From NCBI RefSeq assembly GCF_016808335.1, contig NC_053148.1, positions 15,466,433 through 15,530,432 of the forward strand: a stretch of 64,000 nucleotides of DNA. The letters are read 5' to 3'. Below are positions 44,988 through 55,443 of this stretch, one piece after another (positions within the stretch are counted from its first letter, which is position 1; each line of letters opens with the position of its first letter). The translations under genes were made by a program, and so were the position numbers. A model generated the notes under the pieces. It did not search any database and had not been told where the DNA came from. It saw only the letters and a program-made list of their open reading frames with translations. Source of the DNA: Panicum virgatum. Lineage: Eukaryota; Streptophyta; Magnoliopsida; Poales; Poaceae.

Positions 44988-45198
44988 CTTCCTCTGTCCC
45001 AAAAAAGTAAGTCATCCTAGGAATTCTAGGACAACTTAACAAGAAGGTACAATGACCATATTTTCCCCTATATATTATCCATGTTTGACACTACTTGATT
45101 CTTGCATGCACATGTACTTTCTAAATAGGGTAAATTGACTTGTTTTTTAGGAAAAAATTTGAATCATAGAGTGACATTTTTTTTTGGGACAGAGAGAG
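44988..45198. mobile_element. Stowaway-type MITE (211 bp)
   Basis: Ends CTTCCTCTGTCCCAAAAAAG and CTCTCTCTGTCCCAAAAAAA (minus strand) form the CTCCCTCNGTCCC-type inverted repeat of Stowaway/Tc1-mariner MITEs. TA flanks both ends (44986-44987, 45199-45200). Confidence 0.85.
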
Positions 45199-46858
45199 TA
45201 GGTAAAAAATATTTAAGGTATCCTACCTCTAGACTAAAGATACTTGAGATGGTTGGGGAGCACATCAAGGTACACAAGAAGCATTTGTCTCATTGATATG
45301 TTTTTTTCTAAAACTATTTAAGATGTATAATTTTTTCTTTAGTGAATTCGTAAATTATACTATTGGATGGCGACGCTACTCTTGATTGGAGGCATTGATG
45401 CATCTTGCTGCATGCATGTACACTGTCTTTCAATTCCTTTCTTCCTTATGCATGCTCTGTCAAACACCTCGCCTTGCCTCCGGTGAGGCAGGAGGACTAG
45501 GCAACGAACCATGTCATGCCTCATTGTATCTTGAACCTTTGACCAAACAATCATTTGTGTTTTCAATTATCTGACATCAATACGACAAATTTATTTAGAT
45601 GGAATGCCTTGTCTTTAGAAGCAAACAACTATTTGATCATGTGATTCCATAAAATATAGTTTTAGCGTGCTATTACCTACATAATACAGCTTATAGCGAC
45701 AAAGTTTTTAAATTTTCCCTTGGCAATGCTTGTTGATTGCGTACTTGGGACAATTCATATATCAAATTCATGGTGTCAACTACTTACAAGAAAGGATGGA
45801 AGAAGGTAAAACTAGAATATTCTTCCAGCCTTGATTAAAGCAGATAGTGCACCTATTTATTTGATATGCAATGTTCAACTACAAAAGCAACAAGTCTTGT
45901 CAAGGAAAAGTTTAATAAAATTTGTTGTTGAGTTGCAAGAATTGGTATTGGCCTTGAAAATTTATTGTCGTTGGATGGACTAGATGTTTAACTTCAGTAT
46001 GTAATATAAGTTGTAGAAGGGGACCAAGATACATTCCTTGGACACTTTATTTTGATTAAAAATAAAACAGCGCTGTGCAACTACATTTTTCATGTTGAGT
46101 TGTCTGTCCTCTGCTACTCACTTTTCCGTAACAACGTTTATCACTGTATCTTGGTTGTCTTCGAACTTGAGAGCAATCATTGTCATTATATAACATCACT
46201 GGCATATGCTGCATTAGCTAGGACCACACCCCTAGGTAATATCTCATATTTGAAGTAAACAACTTTTAGATTATGTGATTCCATACAATACAAATTTAAT
46301 GTTGTCATCTATTGATAAATCTTTTATCAAGAAACTTTTAAATTTTCCCTTAGCAATGCTTGTTGATTTGTGCACATTGAACAATCAATGTATCAAAATA
46401 ATGGTGCTTTAATGAAGCAAATAGTGCGCCTATTTATTTGATGTACAATATTTAACAACAAAAGCATCAAGTCTTGCCTTGGAAAAGTTTAATACATTTT
46501 GTTGTCTTTATTTGAATTGCAAAAATTGACATAGGCATTGAAAAAGTATATTTAATTATCATTGGATAAAGTAGATCTTAACTTCAATCTTTGAAATTGG
46601 TTGTAGATAGAGAAAGATTGGATCAGAGTGCAAAAGACTATGCCATACTACTGAGGTTCATACTATGTTCCTTGGTCACTTTGTTTTGGTAGAAAATGAT
46701 CCATACCTAACAACTATATTTTCGATGCGTACTTGTCCATCCTATGTTGCACATCTCCTCTTCATAAGGATGTTCATCATTTTGTCTTGAATATCTTTGG
46801 AGCCACGAGCAATCATGTCATACACTTTATTAGCCTTGGTCACACCTCTATCTAGGTA

Positions 46859-48394
46859 CTTCCTCCGTTCCATGAAAGTGCAATCGCGTATCTGAAAAAA
46901 AATCCCACAAGAAGTGCAATTCTAGAGATTGGATCTCAACTACATACCTAATTAAGTGGTCGGGTTTGAATTGCATATCAAAACTAACCGCATGTGGCAA
47001 ACAAATGAGGGTACGAGAGTCTTTTCACGCCTCCACCACTGCTAGAAAATTGCACACTAGTACCGGGCGGGAACCCCCACTTAGTACCGGTCCCCCGCCC
47101 GGTACTGGCCCGTCGGTACTAAATGCGAGCGCTTTTAGTACCGGTCGGAGCGACCGGTACTAAATGGAGTATTTAGTACCGGTCGGTAACACTAAACCAC
47201 TCACCACATCATGCGCGTAGCTTTTTTCTTTTCCTTTTTTTCTCGCTTTCTTTTCCTTTTCTTTTCCTGAGCTTGTTACAGAATCACATCGCATTCACAA
47301 TCACATGAACTTGTTACAGATTTCACATGAAGTAGTTATGAATTTCACTAGAATACATGAATCACAATCACAGATTTCACGAACAAGTCAAGAGTTTCAA
47401 AACATCAAAAAAAATTCACAATCACATAATCAGCCCCTTGCATGCCCCCCTCGCGCCGCCGTCGATCTGCTCCCTCGCGCTGCCTGGAGACCGGGGAAGG
47501 CCCCCTCGCGCCGCCTGGAGGCCAGGGAAGCCCCCTCGCGCCGCCTGGAGACCGGGGAAGGCCCCCTCGCACCGTCTGGAGGCCGGGGAAGCTCCCCCTG
47601 CTCCCTGGAGGCCGAGGAAGGCCCCCTTGCGCCGCCCTCTGCTCCTTGGTGGCCGGCGGCGGCCTCCGTGCCACCCACGCGCCAGCAGCGGCCGGGGAAG
47701 AAGGTCCCGCGCCCCGGCAGCCCCGCTCCGTTGGTGGTCCTCCGTGCTGGCGGTGGCCGGCGGCCTCCGCGCCACCCGCGCGCCGGCGGCGGCCGGGGAA
47801 GGCCTCCGCGCCCCCTCCGCGCCGGCCGCCACCCCTCGCGCCGGCCCTGTGCCCTGGCGGCCTGCGCTCGCCGGCACCCGCGCCTTCCATGGCCGGATCG
47901 AGGCCGAAAGTGGAGAGGGAAGAGAGGAGGGTGGGAGGAAGGAGCTGAGAGGGAGAGGAGGAGATGAGCGCTGGTGGATAAGGCTGGTGGGGAGAGGATT
48001 GGAGGAGATAAAAATGGGTGGACTGTCGGTGGTGGTTGATGTTTGTACCGGGTCATTTCTTGGTCCGGTACTAATTTGAGAATCTATGTACCGGCTCAAG
48101 CCACCAGCCGGTACTAAATTTTTATCATTGCAATTTAGTACCGGTTGGAGTCATCAACCGGTACTAAATTGCTTCCTGGGAGTTGGAGGACCTGTGTATC
48201 ATACTTTTGCCCGGTACTAAATGCTCACTGAGGTACTGTTTTATACGACCAGTACTAAAATCAACTAAAATCATATGTTAGTACCGGCTGAAAACACAAC
48301 CGGTACAAACGCCAGTGACGAATGACCCTTTTTCTAGTAGTGCACTAATATGTCTGAAAAATCTAGATTCGCTCTCTTCATGGGACGGATGGAG
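46859..48394. mobile_element. Stowaway-type MITE interrupted by a CACTA derivative
   Basis: Ends CTTCCTCCGTTCCATGAAAG and CTCCATCCGTCCCATGAAGA (minus strand), with TA on both sides (46857-46858, 48395-48396). Without the inner insertion the MITE is about 227 bp. It lies at a boundary of the 630-bp tandem units. Confidence 0.8.
47037..48342. mobile_element. Non-autonomous CACTA element (1306 bp)
   Basis: It begins CACTGCTAGAAAATTGC and ends, on the minus strand, CACTACTAGAAAAAGGGTC. The 3-bp duplication CAC lies on both sides (47034-47036, 48343-48345). Subterminal TAGTACCGGTC/GACCGGTACTA repeats occupy both ends. The GC-rich interior (47440-47960) consists partly of 30-bp-scale repeats around GCGCCGCCTGGAGACCGGGGAAGG. 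No transposase is present. Confidence 0.85.
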
Positions 48395-49090
48395 TATATT
48401 TGAAGCAGACAACTAATGCATCCACTGATGCATCCTGTGACTATAAAAGAAACAATTTTCATCTGGTCACCCTAGAATTCCTGCAACTTTTAGCAAAAAA
48501 GTATATATTTAAGTTTTCTCTCGGCAATGCTCGTTGACTGTGAACATTGCATATATCAAATTATTAGTGCCATCATGAAAGGCCAAATAGAAACAAGATC
48601 TAGATAATATTATCGCAACCTTTAATGATACACGTAGTGAAACAAATTGTTTAGGATGCACATGTTCAACTTGAAAATAAATAAGCCTTGCTTTGGGAAT
48701 GTTTAATAGAATTTTCTTGTCCTTGAAAATGTTATCCTGGCTAGATATGTGTATGTTGTCTTTAATTTAGAATATTGCTTGTGGTCGGCAAAGGATAGGT
48801 GCTAGAATTAACAATGGTACTAAGAAAATATATTCTTTGAGGAATGATGTACTTACATAAAAAAATTGTAGGAATAACAATGGTACTAAAAGTTAACTAA
48901 AATAAAGAAGAGCCAGAATTCGGGCACCTAAATTGAGCCAAATAAAAAGTTAACTAAATTAGCAATGGCACCATTGTTACAACTTTTAGGACCATTGTTA
49001 TTAATTGAGGAATTCTAGAACCTAATAATTGCAACAATGGTCACCCAGAATTAATAAAGAAGAGCCAAATAAAATAAAAATGTAATATAA

Positions 49091-50385
49091 TTGAGAGGAT
49101 CTTAATTAAGATGCCTAAAGGGGGTGAATAGGCGTACTTGAAAACTTAAAACACTCACAATAGCCCCGGATAGTCCGGGTTTCTGTCCGGATAGTCCGGA
49201 CTTTGTATCCGGAGTATCCGAGTGCCAACCCCGGACTCTCCGGGCATGAAGGTGAACGTACAAGGAATTAAGAAACTGAATGGGAAAAACAGATCGAGTA
49301 AATTTGTAGGTACCAAGGGTTCCATCTAAGAGTATTCAACCAGATAGATTACTCCAGAAACTTGTATAAGAGTAGATCGAGATCAAACCCTAACAAGTTA
49401 GTCTCACAAGCAAATAGCCAATAACTCATGTAACATAGAGGCACAGAGATAGCGAGTTGTTTCCCGAAGTTCACACCTAAAGGTGCTACGTCTTCGTTGA
49501 GGAAGAGTTCAAGGGACGAAGCTGTAGAACCCCTATGCTCCTCACCCAGGGGTGAGACCAATGCTCAAGCCCAAGATTACTTACTATGGGTTCCTTCGAG
49601 AGAAACGAAGAGTACGAACTTCCTGTGAAGCTCACAAATCAACTTGAGCACTCACGAGCACGCCTAGCCATCTAGGAGCTCATTGCTCCGAGAGTAATAA
49701 ACTTGAAACCACAAGCTTGACAAAGAACTAGTGCTCAAAAGTTCGAATGGAGGCTCCCTAGCTCAAAACTTTTCTTGCAAGACTCTCACTTGAATTCCAC
49801 AAAGGAATCACTCAAGAATCAAAGGGGTGGGAGTGAGAGAGCTTTTCTAGGGTTCTTAGTTCTTCAATTCAAAAAAGAGAGCAAGAGTGATGGCTGAAGT
49901 GGTATGGAGGGGTATTTATACCCCTCACTCTAAAAACTAGCCGTTGCCCAACAATTACTTGGAGAGTCTGGGTTTACCTCCGGATACTCCGGGCCTGAAA
50001 CCCGGACACTCCGGTTTCAGCAGCAGGCACACTCAAAACTAATTTGTGTAGGATTTTTGAGTTGTTTTTGCGGCTCATTTGGTTTGCATGGGTTTCTTGA
50101 GCACTAGATCCAAGTCAAAACCTGCAGATCAAAGTCCCTCTTGATAGTACGGCATTCCTAAACTCAAATTTAAAATAAAAGATCTAACCCTAGAGTCAAT
50201 TCCAAACACCGCTTTTCATTTCCTTTCCAAGGTACGTGCTTCATCATTTGTTTCTCCTGTTTAATCTTAGCATGTTTAATCTTAGCATCTGCACACATGC
50301 TTAATAACCACATTAAATGTACATGTGTTTTGTTGTCAAACACCAAAAACCACTTGGGGCTTAGATATCTTTCAATAACCTCATA
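49091..50385. mobile_element. Unclassified 1.3-kb element with inverted ends
   Basis: The left end TTGAGAGGATCTTAATTAAG and the right end reversed, TTGAAAGATATCTAAGCCCC, are related, and the junctions with the AT-rich flank are abrupt. Inside are many CCGGATAGTCCGG-like palindromes (49165-49250 and 49975-50025). No protein-coding region is recognised. Confidence 0.45.
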
Positions 50386-51049
50386 AAAAGAGGCTATAAT
50401 TGTTCACCATCCCTTTGTAGTTAATTGTGAAAAATAGCATGATCTACTTTTGTTCAATGATGAAAAAATAAAGGTGGTGGTCAATTCATGCTTGGAGGTG
50501 GTACGCCCAGAGGAAGTTGAATAGGCTGCAATGGTAATATGTTGATAGTAACATATATATTTTTATTGAAAAAAGTACTTTACAATGCGGTGGTGTAGAA
50601 GAAATGACGCAGAATTTTTAGGAAAGAGACAATAAGTAGTTGAATGTAACACTCTAAATAATTTTGTTTGAGTTTGAATCAAAATTGATTTTATTTTCTA
50701 GTGTTCTTTTTAATCAAAAAGGGTTTTTCTTTCTCTCACCCTCTCTTTTTCCTTTGGTGCGGCCCACCTTTTCTTTCTCTCTCTTTTCTTTTCTTTCCAG
50801 CCAGCTTGACCCAGCTCCCCCTCTCCTTCCAGAGAAAATGGCAAAAATAGAACTCAAAACAACGCGCTTCTCTTATTTGCCATTCCAAACATCGTCATAG
50901 CAAAAATAGGATTCCAAACATTAGCCACTTGGTTATAGCCGGCGAAAGGCGAAGAGAAGGGAATCCGAAGGAAAGAGGATGGCGGCGGGGTGGACCGAAG
51001 CCACGACAGCAGATTTGACGTTTTTTCCCCTTTCCCCTATCAATCTAAA
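50386..51049. other. Region without a recognised gene
   Basis: AT-rich sequence with CT-rich tracts at 50720-50800. Nothing further could be assigned. Confidence 0.4.
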
Positions 51050-51514
51050 GGGAGTAAAGTTTCCGCCTAAATTTTTGGTTTGGTCACCTAATTTTTTTGG
51101 TTTGGTCCGCTTTGTGTCATTGACAGGTGGGCCTTAGTCCATCCCTTACGTGAGTCGGACAAGCCCTTCATCCATGACTCGATCACATGGATCCCTGGGC
51201 AACTGTATATGCGTATCCGATATGTATACCAACTTTGCCCGTAGCAACGCACGGGCATAATTGCCTAGTCTTTTTTAATTTCTAAAGCGAATAAGGTTTC
51301 CACCTAAATCTTTGGTTTGGTCACCTAATTTTTTAGTTTGGTCTGCCTTGTGTCACTGATAGGTGGGTCTTAGTACATCCCATATGTGAGTCAGATCAGC
51401 CTTTCATCCATTACTCGATCACGTGGATCCCTACAAATTAACGGGCAACTATATATACATATCCGATATGTATACCAATTTTTCCCGTAGCAACGCACGG
51501 GCATAATTGTCTAG
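51050..51514 (+). mobile_element. Two tandem Helitron 3' ends
   Basis: Two direct ~240-bp copies (51050-51268 and 51295-51514) each end in the hairpin GCCCGTAGCAACGCACGGGC, then CATAATTG and CTAG followed by T. A 3' hairpin with CTRR|T is the defining end of plant Helitrons. CTAG lies at 51265-51268 and 51511-51514. A shared GATCACRTGGATCCCT block marks the copies as the same family. Confidence 0.7.
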
Positions 51515-51550
51515 TCTTTTTTAAAATGGACGGCGAGGAATTGGAGCCCC

Positions 51551-52220
51551 CTAGGCATGGTAGTTTTACCCATGGATAAGGGTACCCACGGGTGGGTAAG
51601 GGTATGAGTATGAAATTCTATCCGCGGGCAAGAGTACGGGTATGAAATTCTACTCGTGGATAAAGGTGCGGGTAAAGAATTGTACCCATGGCTAACCCAA
51701 CGGGTACCTGGTTTATATAGAATTAGACAATATTTTATCCTTATTCTTTATGTTGTAAGAATATTTCTTTTCTTAGCTTGTGCTAGTGTGTTGGCAATAA
51801 AAGTTGTTATGCTATTATGCATGTCAGCAACTAAGCATGTGTGATAGAGTGAGTGAGAGAGCTTAGTAACTTAGTATGCTGTCAGCTGATGTGACTGTTT
51901 AGTTGAGAATATTGAAATTTATGTATATGATTGTGAGAATTCGAGATTTTTATACTCTTATGTGATGTGGTTTACTTTGTGAAGTGTAATTAGCTATAAA
52001 ATTATTGATGTACTCTTGATATGAACTCAATTATATTTTTGTGGTCAATACCCAATGGGTACCTTTTTACCCGGTGGGTATGGGTACGGTGGGTATGGGT
52101 ACGGGTAAAGATTTGGTACCCATCACACTTGGCGGATACTGGTACAATAGAGATGGACAGGTATGCTAATGGGTGGGTAAATCCTGTACCCGCACCTTAC
52201 CCTACCCATTGCCATCCCCC
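51551..52220. mobile_element. hAT-like non-autonomous element, ACCCATGGGTA-rich
   Basis: The left end has GGCATGGTAG...TACCCATGG and the right end, reversed, GGGATGGCAATGGGTAGGG. Both contain many TACCC/GGGTA repeats, the pattern of hAT MITEs with ends like AGGGATGGCAATGGG. No clear 8-bp duplication was found, so exact ends are uncertain. Confidence 0.5.
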
Positions 52221-52669
52221 AACAACCAAAAACCCCTGCGGTGGTTTTTTCTTGGGAAAAATTCAGTGTATACCATCCTAGCATAAAAAACCTTACTTTT
52301 CCCCTATTGAGCAACTAAATTTCAATACTTTCCTATATGTGCACTACTTAAAATTTTCTCCCTAGCACTTCCGTTCCATTAGAATAGACACTTAACGGTG
52401 TTTTGACTCTAAAGTGAAAAGACCTATTGTGCCCCCCTATTGGTTTCGACCGCCTTTGGTATGTTTGATATACCCTACCTAGACCCTCAATTTCCTGTGC
52501 GGGCCCATTGTAGTACGCTGTGGTTGTGAGATCGGTACATATGCGGTGCAACTGAGTTTATGTAGATGGGAAATACTAGGTGGATTTCCACGTACTAATT
52601 GTAGTGGGGAGGTTGTGTGATATGCAGTTGGTCAAATTGTAGTGGGGAAATTGTGTGATATGCAATTGG

Positions 52670-53665
52670 TCACAATTGGATTAGGTAGGTAGCGTGTAAA
52701 ACTGCATGACCCCAACATGAGGTTGGTAGGTTGCACTTATACAGCAATGGTCTTGCAATTAATTTGATTCTTTTGATGTGAGATTCAGTTAAACCATTTT
52801 GAGTGTGGACATAAGGTACAGAGTGCTGAACTTGAATTCTTTGTGCCATGCAATAATCATTGAAGGCTTTAGAAGTGAATTCTGTAGCATTATCCATACG
52901 AATGGATTATATCATATGCTCAGGATAATGTGCATTTAATTTAATTATTTGAGAAATAATTTTTGCAAATGCATGGTTCCATGTCGACAAGAGACATGTA
53001 TGAGACCATCGTGTGGAGTCTATAAGAACCATAAGAAATTTGTGTGGTTCATTTTGAATTTTAAGATAAGAGAGTCTTAAAATCAATTTTCCTGTGGCAC
53101 ATGCGGTGTACACAAAATTTGTAGATTGTGGAAATTTTGCTGAATTCAAATTATGAACAATTGAATTACTAATAATTTTTCATATTATCTCAACACCGGG
53201 ATGACCAAAGCAATCATGCCAAAGGTGGAATGCTTCCACATTTTGGAAAATTACTTTGTGCGCAACATGGCTTTCGGGCTTAATATACGTATAGCATAGT
53301 CCAGACGGAAGGGATGGAATTTTCTCAACAATTTGCTTGCTATATCCGTTGTTCTTTGTAATGAGGAGAAACCCCTCTGCATTGTCTTTATGGGTATCCA
53401 CATGGAACCCATTTTTATAGATATCTTTATAACTTAGTAGGGAGCGAGTAGAATCGGCATACAATAATGCATCCTCAATTTGAATCTATATACCCATAGG
53501 AAGTGTGGTCATGGCCCTACCAAAGCCAATGACAGTTGCATCGCGGCCAGCGATTGTCATGACATTTCCCTTACTCTTGTGTAGAGTTTGAAAATATTTT
53601 ATTTTTCTAAGTATAGAGTTAGTAGTACCACTATCTATAGCATAATTACTCTTTCATTGGAGGAA
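52670..53665 (-). pseudogene. Ty1/copia protease-integrase remnant
   Basis: Read leftward from 53665: AIDSGTTNSI (protease active-site motif), RDATVIGFGRA, then a gag-pre-integrase region ending HLWHDCFGHPG. Integrase follows: the zinc region reads FVYTACATGKL, where the first Cys of CX2C has become Tyr. The core has FLMVLIDSTRWSH, MDNATEFTSKAF (second catalytic Asp) and HTQNGLTESHIKRI (catalytic Glu). Stops fall near 53488 and 52910, and frame breaks are present. Gag, reverse transcriptase and LTRs were not found. Confidence 0.8.
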
Positions 53666-54229
53666 GTCCCGTGAATCCTGCGTTGAAGCCCGGCGAGATG
53701 ACTATCCCGGCGAGTTCCAAAGAACTCGCCGAGTTCTGTTCCACATGTGTGCGCTCAGAGGCAGAAAACAAGTGCCGATGACGTGTTAAGATTGAAACGA
53801 AGTGTATCGAACAAATGAATCAAGTGTCTCTTTCATTGATAATTATCAGGTGAAATATCTGCAGTTACCAAGGATGTTTCACCTGCATTGTACACGTGAT
53901 TAATGTTTACCAAGTCTCTTTCGTAGAGGCGGTTTGTATGCTGATGTCTGGCAACGGGCATCCCCGCCGCATTGTACACGTGATTAATGTTTACATGTGT
54001 TAACTGCTAAGCAGTTACCAAGGATGGGATTATCCTCTAAATTAGTGATTAAGTAATCTAAATCTAATTCTAACATTTGTGATTCTGCACTCTGTACTCG
54101 ACGTTTGTTGTGTGTTATAGTGTAATTCTATATTCGCGTTTCAACCAGGAAGTGGTGCTATTTTGCATCCACAATCTTTGTGATTCGGCGGTAGTGACTT
54201 TTGAGCATAATTGACCCTATAAACCCCAT
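53666..54229. repeat. Short direct repeats downstream of the copia remnant
   Basis: CATTGTACACGTGATTAATG occurs at 53895 and 53971, and GCAGTTACCAAGGATG at 53861 and 54012, so a segment of roughly 75-150 bp has been duplicated and rearranged. No gene is seen. Confidence 0.55.
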
Positions 54230-54635
54230 ATTTACTCCATTCCAATCGGTTGAAGCTTCAAACGATTTTGTGGGGGGTGCGGCGACGGCATTCTCCCGCT
54301 TTTAGAAGGAGGGAGCTTGGCGGGCGAGGCAGCGGCGGCACCGCCGGCTGCAGGGGACCATCCGGCCGGGCAGGGGGGACAGCGAGCTCGGTTAGCGCGG
54401 GGCGGGGGCGCTCGCCGGCGTCGTGAGGAAGGAGATGTGTAGGAGGTTGAAGATGAATAGTGGCCAGGTTGTGAGGAAGGAGATGTGTGGGAGGTTGAAG
54501 ATGAACAGTGGCGATGATTTTGGATCCGCCACTGTTGCTCACCCTCATGAAATCTAGCAATATGGTGAAATCTAGCAATAGGGTGGATCCGCCACCGTTG
54601 CTCACCAACAGGGGTGAGCAATAGGTAATCTAGCA

Positions 54636-54820
54636 ACATATGGGCCAGAGAGAACATATTGCTCACCCTCATGTATGTATAAAAGATATTTAGATGTTAT
54701 GGTGCATCATATCCGTTGTGCCTATGACAATAGCGTGAGCAATAATAAAAGTGCATCATAGACATAAGACTAACCTTAAGGGAATAAAAAAACAGAGAAT
54801 ATGTTCTCTCTGGCCCATTT
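54636..54820. repeat. Inverted repeat with 20-bp arms
   Basis: ATGGGCCAGAGAGAACATAT at about 54638 is the exact reverse complement of ATATGTTCTCTCTGGCCCAT at about 54801, with about 140 bp of AT-rich sequence between. It could be a small MITE or the fold-back end of an element. The GC-rich block before it (54230-54430) has no identified gene. Confidence 0.5.
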
Positions 54821-55443
54821 TCTCTCCACCCATATTGTTTGGACATAAGCACTGTGAGCTTTATCATAGCTATTGCCCATTGAATTAGGTCTCACACTTA
54901 ATACCAAGAATCTGTGCGCACATTGCTCTTACCCTGACAGATTATGTGTGGAAGTGGGGGGGGGGGGGGGGGGACAGCAAATTTTGTGAACCGGTGATAG
55001 TTTCTCTGTGGCGAGAATAATTAAGTAAATAGCATTTTGATTCATAGATAGATCATAGATACCAAGTCAGGTAGCAGCCACAAGCATCTTTATTTAACAA
55101 TCATGAGAAAAATATTATCTAGTTCCATCCTAAAAAGCCTCTCCCATTCTTCACTCCATTTATGAAAATTTACCGAACAATAACTTTTTTTACCCATACC
55201 AACACCAGGGTATTTATCAAAGCTACATAGACAGTGAACCTATTAAATATTACTACGACATAGATAGTGAACCTAGCACCGGTAGCCTATTTATTCCTTA
55301 TTAGCTGTCCAACTCAAGCTTTGCTCCGCCATTGCCTCCCCTGCATGCCGGAGTGGCCTGTGGTCTTCTCCCTACAAATAAATAACATACAACAATTACT
55401 TAGACGCTGCTATTTCCACTAGTCTTTCACGGATATGTTCACA
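54821..55443. other. Downstream flank of the multi-exon gene, with an 18-G run
   Basis: A run of 18 G lies at 54956-54973. From about 55330 to 55372 the minus strand could encode a further short C-terminal exon (GRRPQATPACRGGNGGAK..., ending in TAA), but this is not needed, as a stop occurs at 55444. The rest is AT-rich, as expected of a 3' UTR and flank. Confidence 0.35.

Larger units (their letters stand above)
45586..48840. repeat. Three-unit tandem repeat, period about 630 bp, split by a transposon
   Basis: Units start near 45586, 46225 and 48397. The anchor TTTTCCCTTGGCAATGCTTG recurs at 45711, 46346 and (as TTTTCTCTCGGCAATGCTCG) 48510; spacings are 635 and about 626 bp once the insertion at 46859-48396 is removed. 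The units are well diverged and have no coding signal. Confidence 0.75.

Noticed and set aside
45360..45574. Short open frames with a possible P450 or kinase look
   Set aside because: No motif could be matched; the region is AT-rich intergenic sequence.
47305..48099. Open frames of 160-240 aa in the CACTA derivative
   Set aside because: Encoded by 30-bp-scale GC repeats in overlapping frames on both strands; the element is non-autonomous.
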